DNA of 64,000 bases, taken from assembly GCA_035536995.1 (NCBI GenBank), contig DATLNB010000023.1, positions 103,004 to 167,003 of the forward strand. Direction: 5' to 3'. This document shows positions 1 to 8,537 of this stretch, one piece after another (positions within the stretch are counted from its first letter, which is position 1; every line of letters begins with the position of its first letter). A program made the translations under genes and the position numbers. The stretch is from AV80 sp035536995 (GTDB lineage: Bacteria > Verrucomicrobiota > Verrucomicrobiia > Chthoniobacterales > UBA10450). The notes beneath the pieces are model-generated. The model was not told the DNA's origin. It made no database searches and saw only the letters and a program-made list of their open reading frames with translations.

Positions 1-186
1 CGGGAACAGGTGCGTCTGGTAAAACACGCGGGCGCCCGGCGAAAAGATGGCCTGCAAATGCGCGCCGACGAGCTCCTCGCGCTCGTATCCGAGGAGGCGA
101 CAGAGCGTCACGTTCACACTGGCAACGTGGCCGTCGTCAGTGAAAATCAGGACACCGCACGGCGCGTTGTCGAGAGAAAATTCCAT
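1..186 (-). CDS. PAS-domain protein, N-terminal part only (cut by window edge)
   Basis: Reading leftward from an ATG at 186, the window holds the first 62 codons of a gene that runs off the left edge. The peptide looks like the start of a PAS sensor domain, with 'CGVLIFTDDGHVASVN' followed by 'LLGYEREELVG'. The ATG directly follows the TGA of the RsbQ-like hydrolase, with no base between them, so the two are probably translated together. In Bacillus the hydrolase RsbQ partners RsbP, a PAS protein carrying a PP2C phosphatase. A phosphatase, kinase or cyclase output domain is therefore expected beyond the edge, but it cannot be seen here. Confidence 0.75.
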   Translation of the reverse strand, partial: MEFSLDNAPCGVLIFTDDGHVASVNVTLCRLLGYEREELVGAHLQAIFSPGARVFYQTHLFP

Positions 187-1020
187 TCAGGAGGGAACCG
201 CAGCGGAGACGCGAGGCCGGCAAGTCGCGAGGTATTCTTTCAGCAACCGGATCGTCTCCTCCGGATGGCTCATGTGCGGGCAATGGCCTGTCGCTTCCAT
301 GACGCGGAACGTGCTCCCACGCAGGTTGCGATGTGTGTATTCGCCGACCGCCGTCGGCGCGATCGCGTCCTCGGCGCATTGCAAAACCAGCGAGGGCACC
401 CGCACCTTGGCGAGATCGTCGCGGTTATCGGCAAAGAAGGTGGCCTCCGCGAAACGCCGCGAGATTTCAGGATCGGTCGAGCAGAAGCTCGCCTCCAGTT
501 CCCGGGTTAGTTCCGGGCGGTCTGGATTTTTCATGATGATGGGCGTGAGAAAGCTCGCCCAGCCGAGATAATTGCGCTCCATCGTATCGAGCAGGCCTTC
601 GATATCGGCCCGCTCGAACCCGCCGACGTAATCCCCATCGTTGATGTAACGGGGGGACGGCCCAATGAGGATGAGGTGCGCGAAGCGGTCGGGTTGTTCG
701 TTCGCGGCGAGCACGCCCACCATGCTGCTGACCGAATGCCCGATGAAAATGATGTCACGAAGGTCCAGCTCGTCGCAGACCTCGAGCACGTCGCGCGCAT
801 AGCCTTCGAGCGTCGCGTAACGGTGCCGATCGTAGGCCGACCAATCGGACTTTCCGGAGCCGACGTAATCGAAGAGGACGACCTGGTAATCGTCCTCGAA
901 AGCGGGGGCCACGAACCGCCACATGGATTGGTCGCAGCCGAATCCGTGCGCGAACAATATCGGCTGCTCTCCCTTGCCGCGCACCACCACGTTGTTCCGC
1001 TCCCGTACGCTGCCGATCAT
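187..1020 (-). CDS. RsbQ-like alpha/beta hydrolase
   Basis: This is a 277-residue cytoplasmic alpha/beta hydrolase without a signal peptide. The opening 'ERNNVVVRGKGEQPILFAHG' and 'GFGCDQSMW' match the RsbQ/KAI2 subgroup. The expected triad is Ser96 in GHSVSS, Asp218 in CAEDAI and His246 in TGHCPH, close to the spacing in Bacillus RsbQ. Family members bind or hydrolyse a small hydrophobic ligand and, with a PAS partner, relay energy stress to a sigma-factor switch. The PAS gene follows with zero spacing, supporting that pairing. The ligand and any sigma factor are unknown. The ATG at 1020 gives a normal family length. Confidence 0.88.
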   Translation of the reverse strand: MIGSVRERNNVVVRGKGEQPILFAHGFGCDQSMWRFVAPAFEDDYQVVLFDYVGSGKSDWSAYDRHRYATLEGYARDVLEVCDELDLRDIIFIGHSVSSMVGVLAANEQPDRFAHLILIGPSPRYINDGDYVGGFERADIEGLLDTMERNYLGWASFLTPIIMKNPDRPELTRELEASFCSTDPEISRRFAEATFFADNRDDLAKVRVPSLVLQCAEDAIAPTAVGEYTHRNLRGSTFRVMEATGHCPHMSHPEETIRLLKEYLATCRPRVSAAVPS

Positions 1021-1112
1021 CCGAGGACCTTACGAGATTAGGCCGCAGTCACAAATGCACCCGACCGCGCGAGGTCTGGACGCGGGAGGAGGTCGTTGTC
1101 TAGGATACGGAC

Positions 1113-1463
1113 ATGAACCGTCTTTCAGGATTCGTCAGTTTGCATCCGTACTTCAAGGTGCCGCCGGATAAGCTCGATTTTTTGAAAGGCATTCTCCCGG
1201 AGTTTTCAGCGAAAACGCGGAACGAGACGGGCAACCTTTTCTACGAATTCACCATCAACGGCGACGAAGTTTTTTGTCGAGAAGGTTACGTGAACGCGGA
1301 CGCGCTCCTTGCCCACCTGGAGAATGTTGGCCCGATGCTCGCGCAGGCCCTGCAGATGGCCAGGCTTGTCCGCCTCGAAGTCCACGGCCCTGCTCCCGAA
1401 CTCGAAGTGCTCAGGGCCCCTCTGGCCCATCTGAATCCCGTTTGGTTCGTTCTGCACCGTTAA
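1113..1463 (+). CDS. ABM-type (quinol monooxygenase-like) small protein
   Basis: A 116-residue soluble protein with the shape of an antibiotic-biosynthesis-monooxygenase (ABM) ferredoxin-like fold. It has an early strand ('FVSLHPYFKV'), a helix, then 'ETGNLFYEFTINGDEVFCRE' as the central beta hairpin, and a helix containing 'LLAHLENVGPML'. Such proteins are often quinol oxygenases or heme-degrading enzymes, but many have no known substrate and there are no discriminating residues here. It is divergent from the RsbQ-like gene, with about 90 bp between the starts that must contain promoters for both. The family call is by pattern only. Confidence 0.7.
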   Translation: MNRLSGFVSLHPYFKVPPDKLDFLKGILPEFSAKTRNETGNLFYEFTINGDEVFCREGYVNADALLAHLENVGPMLAQALQMARLVRLEVHGPAPELEVLRAPLAHLNPVWFVLHR

Positions 1464-1562
1464 TTGATTTGCAATTGATCGCTAAGTCGACCCGTCGGTG
1501 TAACCTCGGATCTCTCCCCTTTGTGGCCGCGTCCCCGCATTAAATCCCGGCTGCGCCGGAAC

Positions 1563-3302
1563 CTAAACCTCGCGGCTCGCGCTGCGCGCCAGGCAGGCCG
1601 ACCGCCCCGAACCAACATTCGTCCAAAGCCGGGGTCCTGCTCGCTTGCCGATCCGTGCGAACCCGACAGAGAGAAGGGCGAGGGTGGCGCCGACCCACGT
1701 GGCGGGCTCGGGGACGGCGGTGATTGGAACTAATTCGTAGTAGCCGTTGTAATCGACAATCAGGCCGCCGGTGGCGAAGTTTGTGCCGGCGTCGTTGGTG
1801 AACTGGACGAGGCGCAGATCGTTGGCCGTCAGGTTAGGATTGATGGCGAAGAGGAGGTGGTCGAGCCCGTTGGCGCCGGCCGGGCCCGTCCAGTGGGTGA
1901 TATTCGCGACCGTGCCGGAGACGAAGCTCAAGCTTTGGAAGACCAGGGCGCTTCCGCCGTTCGCCGCCGTGAAATCGATTGTTGTGTTCGCCCGCAACGA
2001 GAGCGCGCCGATCCCGACCACGCCGCCGACGCCTCCCGGTCCAGTAGGCGCGGTGCCTTCACTGAGTCCGCCGGTGTTGAGAGTGCCGCCGGTCCCGGCA
2101 ATTGTGCTTTGGCCCAGAACGAGCGTGGACGAGTTATTGATGCGATCGCGGACAACACTGCTGCCGCTAAGCAGAAGGGTGCTGTTTCGAGTGACACTAA
2201 TGGCTGTGGTGCCGCCAATCCTGCCGTTGGTTGCGCTTCCGTCGTTGTTTAGTTCGAGGGTACCGCTCGTCACGCTCGTGGTGCCGGTATACGTGTTGCC
2301 GGCCGTGAATTGCACGACGCCACCGCGGACAGCGGTGCCCAGGCCGATGCTTACGTTGCGCGAGACGTTACCGACTTCAGTGCCATCGCGAACAACGCCG
2401 CTGACTTTTAATGTTCCGCCGGTCGATTGCGAGATCGTCAGGCCGCCATTCACCTCAATACCGCCGCTGAGGGTCGACGTGCCGGAAGTAAACGTGCCAT
2501 CGATGAGACGCCCACCGAAGCCGCGGGAGGTGCCATTATCGGCCTTACTTGTCGTGATCGGGTTCGCCATGTTGAGACCACTATTTTCGATGAAGAGATT
2601 CGCCGTCGTGTCCGCATAAGCAGCCTGCGAGCTGCCGAGGAATATGGCGCTCGTATTGTTACCGATTGTTCCTCCGGTGAAGAGCCGGCCGGAATCGATG
2701 TAGGTCGCGCCGGTGTAGGTCTGGGCCGATTGAAACAGAACGGTGCTGAATTCCCGGATCCGGAAGCCGCCCGAGCCGCTGATTACAGTTCCGGCGGCGA
2801 ACGTCAGCAGCTTATTATTGTCTCCGTAAACGTTCACAGTGTTGCCGTTGTTAAGGATGTTTGGCCCTGCGCCGGTGAGGGCGATCGTCAGGTTACCGGT
2901 CGGGACGCGGAACTCGCTGGTGCTCGTGAGCGAGAGCGACGAGAGGCTGACGGTTTGGGTCGTGGTGCTGTTGTTCTCGATTCGGCCATAAAGATTGATT
3001 CCTGATCCGCCCACGTTGAATGCGCCGGCGCCCGCATCGAAGATGATGCTGCCGAGATCGCTGCCGGCGGTGAACGTGTTCGAGGGCGTGAGCCGCAGAG
3101 GTCCCGCGAAGTAGAGATCGGTCGTGCTGCCAGAGGCCGGTGCCAAGTCGCCGCTCCAGTTTTCGGGCGTATCGAATCGATCGTCGGCGCCGCCGCCATC
3201 CCAGGTGACGGAAAGCGCGAACGCCTGGGGGCCGATCAGGAAGAAGTGGCTCGCGAGGGCGGCGAGCAACAGGCGTGTGGGGGAGAGACGGGTGGCGCGC
3301 AC
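1563..3302 (-). CDS. PEP-CTERM protein with autotransporter-type beta-strand repeats
   Basis: A large exported protein of about 579 residues. The GTG at 3302 gives a clean signal peptide (RATRLSPTR, then LLLAALASHFFLIG, cleavage after AFA). The body is rich in Gly, Thr, Ser and Asn and carries the repeat signature of autotransporter-associated beta-strand proteins, for example 'GGVVQFTAGNTYTGTTSVTS' and 'GTLELNNDGS', which predicts a beta-helix stalk. Near the end 'AVPEPATWVGATLALLSVGF' followed by basic residues is a PEP-CTERM sorting signal read by exosortase. About 25 residues follow the basic cluster, which is unusual. An upstream start at 3386 is open but would bury the signal peptide. 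Confidence 0.85.
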   Translation of the reverse strand: MRATRLSPTRLLLAALASHFFLIGPQAFALSVTWDGGGADDRFDTPENWSGDLAPASGSTTDLYFAGPLRLTPSNTFTAGSDLGSIIFDAGAGAFNVGGSGINLYGRIENNSTTTQTVSLSSLSLTSTSEFRVPTGNLTIALTGAGPNILNNGNTVNVYGDNNKLLTFAAGTVISGSGGFRIREFSTVLFQSAQTYTGATYIDSGRLFTGGTIGNNTSAIFLGSSQAAYADTTANLFIENSGLNMANPITTSKADNGTSRGFGGRLIDGTFTSGTSTLSGGIEVNGGLTISQSTGGTLKVSGVVRDGTEVGNVSRNVSIGLGTAVRGGVVQFTAGNTYTGTTSVTSGTLELNNDGSATNGRIGGTTAISVTRNSTLLLSGSSVVRDRINNSSTLVLGQSTIAGTGGTLNTGGLSEGTAPTGPGGVGGVVGIGALSLRANTTIDFTAANGGSALVFQSLSFVSGTVANITHWTGPAGANGLDHLLFAINPNLTANDLRLVQFTNDAGTNFATGGLIVDYNGYYELVPITAVPEPATWVGATLALLSVGFARIGKRAGPRLWTNVGSGRSACLARSASREV

Positions 3303-3441
3303 GTGAGGATGGAGTTGGAGAAAGCCCGTCTTGAAACTGCATCTGCGTAAATAGCAGTCGATATGCCAGCATAGGGGAGCGCCCATCGAGCGATGGGGCG
3401 ATTAAGAGAGCACCGCACGTGTTTCCGGTGTATGGGTGAAG

Positions 3442-3870
3442 ATGTCAGATCCGAGAAACGTAGCGCACGACAAGAAGGTAAAGCAGGAAAAGTCTCACCA
3501 GGAGAAGGCGCCCGGAAGCGGGACCAAGGCGAAGAAGAAGCGCGCGCCAAAGGACGAGGCAGCGAAGGGGGCAGGCGACGAAAATAAACAGCCTGCTGCG
3601 CCCGAGACAGCGCCAGTCGATCAGGCTCCGGGTGACTACGAGAAATCGCAGACCGTTCTCTCGAAGCTGAAAGAGATGGAGTTCCATTCACGGGCGAACA
3701 TCGAAACGCTCGCGCAATTGACCCTGACGATTGACGACGAGCTCAAGCAAAAGGAGTTCTCGGATCCACTGGGTGCGCTGTATTCAGCCCAAACTGCGTT
3801 CCAAACACAGGCCGCCGCCTTGGTGGAAAGCTACGGCGCGAAGTGTGAAAGCCTGAAGGGATCGGTTTAA
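3442..3870 (+). CDS. Hypothetical Lys/Ala/Pro-rich protein
   Basis: A 142-residue protein I do not recognise. The first 45 or so residues are very rich in Lys, with Ala, Glu and Pro ('KAKKKRAPKDEAAKGAGDEN'), and are probably disordered. The second half ('VLSKLKEMEFHSRANIETLA' onward) looks like a helical hairpin or coiled coil. There is no signal peptide or membrane segment. A GTG six bases upstream at 3436 is also possible. It diverges from the PEP-CTERM gene, sharing about 140 bp of upstream DNA. A DNA-associated or scaffold role would be a guess. Confidence 0.55.
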   Translation: MSDPRNVAHDKKVKQEKSHQEKAPGSGTKAKKKRAPKDEAAKGAGDENKQPAAPETAPVDQAPGDYEKSQTVLSKLKEMEFHSRANIETLAQLTLTIDDELKQKEFSDPLGALYSAQTAFQTQAAALVESYGAKCESLKGSV

Positions 3871-4004
3871 CGCGCTGATAGCCGTCCGGGCTGCGAGAGG
3901 AATTTCTCTGGTTCGGATCCCGGACACGGAAGGAGAGTTCGCGTCCGTCGTAGCAAATGCTGGTCGCGCCGCGTGACGGCGCATTGTCTATCGTGGTAAA
4001 CCGA

Positions 4005-5033
4005 ATGGAGACGACGAAGCAGGAGGGGACTGGCCCGGCTAGGCCATTGCGGCTCGGGTTTCCCGTAAAGGTCGTCGGGCGGGAAGGGTTAAAGAGTAAC
4101 GACACGCGACGCTGGCAGAAGAACCCTCATCTGCGCACTTCGATCGAGTATCTTCACGCGATCTTTGCATATCTCGCGGCCGAGCAGATCGACATGTACC
4201 GGATCTCGAGTGACATCGCGCCTTACCTGACCCATCCGGAGAAACCGGAATTCCGAAATCAGATCAAAGAAGCGCGGAAGGATCTGGAATCACTCGGAAA
4301 AGCGGCGCGAAAACAGAGTCTCAGGCTGTCCTTTCATCCGTCGCAATACATTATCTTGAATAGTCCGGCCGAACCGCTCACCTCACAGAGCGTCCAGGAC
4401 ATCGAGAGTCAGGCCGAGATTCTCGACCTGATGGAGCTCGGGCCGGAGGCGCGGATTGTCATTCACGTCGGTGGTGTTTATGACGATCGAACGGCTGCGC
4501 GCGATCGGTGGATGCGGACGTATGAGACACGCCTGTCGTCCTCTGCGCGCGCCCGACTTATTCTGGAGAACGATGACGTGTCGTTCAGCGCCTCGGACGT
4601 GCTGGCGATCCATCGCCGCGTCGGCGTGCCGTTGGTATTCGATCACCAGCACTTCTGGTGTCTGAATCCGGATGGGCTCGAACTGCAGAGCACAGTAAAG
4701 AAGTTCCTCGGCACCTGGCCACGCGGAGTGCGGCCGAAGATTCACTTCTCGTCCCCGCGCACGGAAATGCGCGAGTGCATCGAGCGCGACCGCAAAACGA
4801 AGCGGCGCCGAAGGGTGCTTAAAGCGCCACCGCTGGTGGGGCACGCGGATTTCGTCAATCCTTTCGAGTTCGCGACCTTCATGCGGGACACAGGCGGGCT
4901 GGAGTTTGATGTAATGCTCGAAGCGAAGATGAAAGATGTGGCGCTGCTCCGGTTACGGCGTGACCTGGCGCGATGCGCTCCGGATGTAGCAGAGCGGTTT
5001 GGGGTGAACGGAGCGGCAAAGGCTAAAGGCTAA
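4005..5033 (+). CDS. uvsE: UV damage endonuclease UvsE (UVDE)
   Basis: This enzyme nicks DNA 5' to UV photoproducts and abasic sites, starting an excision repair route independent of UvrABC. It is a metal-dependent TIM barrel. Family signatures include 'MYRISSDIAPYLTHPE', 'LSFHPSQYIILNSP' (His and Gln in the active site), 'IVIHVGGVYDD', 'LILENDD', 'PLVFDHQHFWC' and 'KIHFSSPR', which together supply the metal-binding His, Glu and Asp residues. The ATG at 4005 gives 342 residues, a normal length; 3957 is also open but adds an unconserved leader. The stop codon lies inside a tandem AAAGGCT repeat. Confidence 0.93.
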   Translation: METTKQEGTGPARPLRLGFPVKVVGREGLKSNDTRRWQKNPHLRTSIEYLHAIFAYLAAEQIDMYRISSDIAPYLTHPEKPEFRNQIKEARKDLESLGKAARKQSLRLSFHPSQYIILNSPAEPLTSQSVQDIESQAEILDLMELGPEARIVIHVGGVYDDRTAARDRWMRTYETRLSSSARARLILENDDVSFSASDVLAIHRRVGVPLVFDHQHFWCLNPDGLELQSTVKKFLGTWPRGVRPKIHFSSPRTEMRECIERDRKTKRRRRVLKAPPLVGHADFVNPFEFATFMRDTGGLEFDVMLEAKMKDVALLRLRRDLARCAPDVAERFGVNGAAKAKG

Positions 5034-5045
5034 AGGCTAAAGGCT
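5018..5045. repeat. Tandem repeat, four copies of AAAGGCT
   Basis: Four perfect 7-base units run across the uvsE stop codon. Because 7 is not a multiple of 3, gain or loss of a unit would shift the last codons and move the stop. Confidence 0.9.
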
Positions 5046-5149
5046 GAAGCAACCCGCTCTTACGAACAGGTAGAGACTGACGTAAAGCCGGGATCAGCGA
5101 TCCCGGCTACAATGTTGACCTGCGCTCGGACTTTCGTCAGAACACGGCG

Positions 5150-5869
5150 GTGAACTTCGATACGGTCACGGCCATTCTCGCGGTCGCTGGTTCGCTGTTG
5201 TTGGTAGTGACGAGCCTGCTCAACTTCTCGGTTTTCCTGCGCCAGTTGCGGGCGGGGCGGGAGCAGGTGGAAACCGCGCGTCGCATGCTCGAAGCCGCGC
5301 AGCAAGGGCCGGAGATCCAGCTGGTGCAACGCGCAATGATGGAGACGTCGGATCATCTCCGGGTCCTGGTTGAGAAGCCGTATCTGCGTCCATACTTCTA
5401 CGAAAATAAGGCCTGGCAGGATGGCGACCAGGCGACCCTCGACGAGGTCAAAGCCATGGCAGAGCTGCTCTTGGATAATCTTGCGTCCGCGATCATCCAC
5501 TCGGCGGCATTTCCGCAGTATCCGATCCGCGGGGTGGAACAGAACATCCGGTTTCATCTCCACCAAAGCCAGGTGCTCTGTGATTACCTGATGGAAGCAT
5601 TCGACCGGTTTCCGATGGCGGGTCTCGCGCTTCTTTCTCTAAAGAACAACAACAACGCAGCTGAAACCGCCGCCGATTTGCGCCGGTTGATCGCGGCCGC
5701 GGGGACTGACGAAGCGGAGCGCGCACGGCGTGAACGTCTTCTTAATCATCTGCAAACGACTGACAACACAGAGCCTCTCGCGCTCGCCAAGTACAGTTTC
5801 GACCGGGTCCGCGACCTTTCCGTCGCGACCTGCGGCGGGGCGAAAGTGGTTGAGGGCCGCGTCACATGA
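5150..5869 (+). CDS. Membrane-anchored protein of unknown function
   Basis: A 239-residue protein from a GTG start. One membrane segment lies near the N-terminus ('VTAILAVAGSLLLVVTSLLN'), and the rest is helical and probably cytoplasmic, beginning with 'LRAGREQVETARRMLEAAQQ'. The pattern, and phrases such as 'LVEKPYLRPYFYENKAW', resemble single-span proteins of unknown role found in many bacteria. I assign no function. The ORF ends in an ATGA overlap with trmO, so the two are translationally coupled. Confidence 0.75.
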   Translation: MNFDTVTAILAVAGSLLLVVTSLLNFSVFLRQLRAGREQVETARRMLEAAQQGPEIQLVQRAMMETSDHLRVLVEKPYLRPYFYENKAWQDGDQATLDEVKAMAELLLDNLASAIIHSAAFPQYPIRGVEQNIRFHLHQSQVLCDYLMEAFDRFPMAGLALLSLKNNNNAAETAADLRRLIAAAGTDEAERARRERLLNHLQTTDNTEPLALAKYSFDRVRDLSVATCGGAKVVEGRVT

Positions 5870-6273
5870 ATTCGTTCCTGCTCGAGCCGGTTGGCTTCAT
5901 TCGATCGACAGTCAAAGGGCGGGAAGACGCACCGCGGCAGGGGCCGGAAGGTGCACCGGACGCCTGGCTCGAGATCGAGCCGCGATTTGCAGAGGCGTTG
6001 TTGGGATTGGAAGTGGGTCACGAGCTTATCGTCATCACGTGGTTCCACGAGGCCAAGCGCGATGTGCTGACAGGCCATCCGCGCAGTGATCCGACTCGGC
6101 CAATGACGGGTGTTTTTTATACACGGTCGCCGGCACGACCTAACCCGCTCGGGCTGCATCCTGTCACCGTACGCGAGATTAGCGGGACCCGACTCAGGAT
6201 CGGACCGATCGAAGCATTCGACGGCACGCCGGTGGTCGATATCAAGTCGGCATCGACCCGGGCTGACGAATAG
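5866..6273 (+). CDS. trmO: TrmO/TsaA-type tRNA N6-methyltransferase
   Basis: A 135-residue member of the TrmO (UPF0066) family, which uses S-adenosylmethionine to methylate N6-threonylcarbamoyladenosine at position 37 of certain tRNAs. Conserved blocks are 'PVGFIRS', 'DAWLEIEPRFAEALLGLEVG', 'HELIVITWFHEA', 'GVFYTRSPARPNPLGLHPV' and the C-terminal 'IEAFDGTPVVDIKS'. Length matches the catalytic beta-barrel core without the C-terminal domain of E. coli TrmO. The ATG overlaps the previous stop as ATGA. Confidence 0.9.
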   Translation: MNSFLLEPVGFIRSTVKGREDAPRQGPEGAPDAWLEIEPRFAEALLGLEVGHELIVITWFHEAKRDVLTGHPRSDPTRPMTGVFYTRSPARPNPLGLHPVTVREISGTRLRIGPIEAFDGTPVVDIKSASTRADE

Positions 6274-6374
6274 GCTGGGTCTCGCGCCCGTCGTCCATAA
6301 CGCCCTACAGGTGGCGCGCGAAGGGTGAGATTGAGTTAGGATTCTCGCGGCATCAGGCGACAGTAGGCGTTCTT

Positions 6375-7697
6375 ATGCCGTTTCGTTCGCTGCAGCTCGC
6401 TCCGCAAATTCTAAAGGCCATCCAGGAGGCCGGCTATACGGAGCCGACACCGATCCAGCTCGCCGCTGTTCCGGAGGCCCTGGCCGGGCACGACGTGATC
6501 GGAATTGCTCAGACCGGTACAGGAAAAACGGCGGCATTCGTGTGGCCGATCCTGACCAGGTTAATGTCGGGAACGAGGCAGGAGGGACGCCGCGCGATAC
6601 GTGCGTTGATTGTCGCGCCTACGAGGGAACTCGTCGTTCAGATCGAGGAGAATGTCCGCAGCTACGCGCGACATCTTTCCCTCCGGATGGCCACCATTTT
6701 CGGTGGAGTGAGCGAGCGTCCACAGATCGAAGCGCTCCGTTCCGGGGTTGATCTGGTTGTAGCGACACCGGGCCGGCTCATCGACTTGATGGGGCAACGG
6801 CAAACGAACTTCTCGGGCATCGAGTTTCTCGTGCTAGATGAGGCAGATCGCATGCTCGACATGGGTTTTCTGCCGCAGATCCGCCAGATTGTAAAAGCGT
6901 TGCCCAGAAATCGTCAGACCCTGATGTTCTCGGCATCGTTTTCGCGCGAGATCGAGAAACTGACCCAGGAATTTCAGAAATCACCGCGGACGATTGAAAT
7001 CGGACGGCGCGCGAATCCGGCGGAAACGGTTACGCAATTCGTATACGAGGTGCGTCCGCACCTGAAAGCACCTCTTCTGCTCCATCTCCTCGGCGATCCG
7101 CAGTTCGATACGGTCCTTGTCTTCACCCGAACCAAGCGCGGAGCCGATCGAATTGCGCACAAGCTCGAGGCGGCTGGAATAAAAGCCGGCACCATTCATT
7201 CGAACCGTTCGCAAAACCAGCGGCTGCGCGCCTTGAAGGATTTTAAAACGGGCGCAGTGCGGGTTCTTGTCGCCACCGATGTCGCCGCGCGCGGGATCGA
7301 CGTCGATGGGATTTCGCACGTGGTGAATTACGACTTTCCAATGCACGAGGAAGATTACGTCCACCGGATTGGGCGAACCGGGCGGGCCCACGCGGTGGGC
7401 GATGCAATCAGTTTTATCACGCCGGAGGACCAGGCGCAGTTGCGGTCGCTGGAGCGCTTCATCGGGCGCGGCATTGTTCGGAAGAAAGCCGAGGGGTTCG
7501 ACTACAACGCGGCGGCTCCGGAAGGAGACCACCGTCGCCGTGGAGAGCCGCGGGCCGTCCGGCCTCAAAGGGTTGAACCTCGCCTGCCCGGAAATTCCCC
7601 ACGAGGGAGCGGTGAAGCGACGCAAGGCCGAGGGCCGCGTAGTTTCTCATCCGCAAACGAACGACCGCGGCGAAGGTCGTATCGGCGGCACAGGTGA
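6375..7697 (+). CDS. rhlE: DEAD-box ATP-dependent RNA helicase, RhlE type
   Basis: A 440-residue cytoplasmic RNA helicase acting in ribosome assembly or RNA turnover. All motifs are present: Q motif 'EPTPIQ' (23-28), Walker A AQTGTGKT (45-52), PTRELVVQ (82-89), TPGR (131-134), DEAD (155-158), SAS (186-188), ATDVAARGIDV (300-310) and HRIGRTGR (330-337). The C-terminal tail, about 370-440, is rich in Arg, Gly and Pro and ends in basic residues, the usual RNA-binding tail of RhlE and CsdA proteins. It stands alone, about 100 bp after trmO. Confidence 0.93.
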   Translation: MPFRSLQLAPQILKAIQEAGYTEPTPIQLAAVPEALAGHDVIGIAQTGTGKTAAFVWPILTRLMSGTRQEGRRAIRALIVAPTRELVVQIEENVRSYARHLSLRMATIFGGVSERPQIEALRSGVDLVVATPGRLIDLMGQRQTNFSGIEFLVLDEADRMLDMGFLPQIRQIVKALPRNRQTLMFSASFSREIEKLTQEFQKSPRTIEIGRRANPAETVTQFVYEVRPHLKAPLLLHLLGDPQFDTVLVFTRTKRGADRIAHKLEAAGIKAGTIHSNRSQNQRLRALKDFKTGAVRVLVATDVAARGIDVDGISHVVNYDFPMHEEDYVHRIGRTGRAHAVGDAISFITPEDQAQLRSLERFIGRGIVRKKAEGFDYNAAAPEGDHRRRGEPRAVRPQRVEPRLPGNSPRGSGEATQGRGPRSFSSANERPRRRSYRRHR

Positions 7698-7709
7698 GTT
7701 AAGGGCGAC

Positions 7710-8456
7710 TCATTTGAGCAGCGCCGCGACCGCGGTTTGCAAATCGAGTGCGTTACGGGTCGCTGCCCCGAGAGTAGTGTTATCGAAGACGCACCAGACG
7801 GCTCGGTCGCTGGATTCTCGCCGCACGTCTTTCGCGAGACGACTGATGTATTCGTCTGAATAGGCGGAGTAATACATCTTGGGTGATCCGTGCAGGCGGA
7901 AATAGCTGAGATGACGGCTCCCGCCTGCAACTGCTGCGGCGGGGACGCGCGCAGGATCGGCGGCGACGCGCGCGACCTTGAACTCGCGGAGAAGCGCATC
8001 GGCGTCAGGGGCGAACCAGCTTTCATGACGCGGCTCACAGGCGATCGGAACGGCCGCGGTGTTGGTCAAGTTGTTGAAGAAGGTCCCGGCGACCTTCGCA
8101 TCAAAGGCAAGGCTCGGGGGCAACTGGACCAGGACGCAGCCAAGCTTTGCCTCGAGAATGGCGATCTCGTCGACGAATGCCGCGAGCACCTCTTTGCTGA
8201 CGTTGAGACGGGCAGTGTGAGTGATCGCCTTGGACATCTTGACCGAAAATCGAAAACCGGCCGGAACCGCATCGCGCCATCGCTCCCAGATGGCGGGTTT
8301 GTGGGACCGATGAAAGGATGAGTTGATCTCGACTCCGGCAAAGTGTGCTGCGTAGCGCTCGAGGTGACTTCCAGCGGGGGGAAAGTGACTCTGCTCTGCG
8401 CGTGGGAGACTCCAGCCAGCGGTGCCGATCACAACGGGATGGTTTTGGCGATTCAT
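7710..8456 (-). CDS. DUF72 (YecE-like) TIM-barrel protein
   Basis: A 248-residue protein of the DUF72 family. Signatures are 'VVIGTAGWSLPRA' at the start, 'GVEINSSFHRSH', 'FRFSVKMSKAITHTARL', 'LVQLPPSLAFD', 'ACEPRHESWF' and 'YFRLHGSPKMYYSAYSDEYI'. The fold is a TIM barrel related to metal-dependent nucleases, but no reaction is established. The ATG at 8456 matches the usual family start; a TTG at 8477 is also open. It is convergent with rhlE, with only 12 bp between the stop codons. Confidence 0.9.
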   Translation of the reverse strand: MNRQNHPVVIGTAGWSLPRAEQSHFPPAGSHLERYAAHFAGVEINSSFHRSHKPAIWERWRDAVPAGFRFSVKMSKAITHTARLNVSKEVLAAFVDEIAILEAKLGCVLVQLPPSLAFDAKVAGTFFNNLTNTAAVPIACEPRHESWFAPDADALLREFKVARVAADPARVPAAAVAGGSRHLSYFRLHGSPKMYYSAYSDEYISRLAKDVRRESSDRAVWCVFDNTTLGAATRNALDLQTAVAALLK

Positions 8457-8537
8457 GGATGGTGCGCGGTCCCGCAATTCACGCGCATAGACGCGTTGGG
8501 TGCGACGTAACAGGTAACTCTTCCCGTAATTCGCCGC

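Noticed and set aside
1771..2619. 282-codon frame on the + strand
   Set aside because: Antisense to the beta-strand repeat protein; its Val/Pro-rich low complexity simply mirrors the repeats.
5018..5045. Possible phase-variable uvsE
   Set aside because: The repeat covers only the last codons and the stop, beyond the catalytic core, so switching would not inactivate the enzyme.
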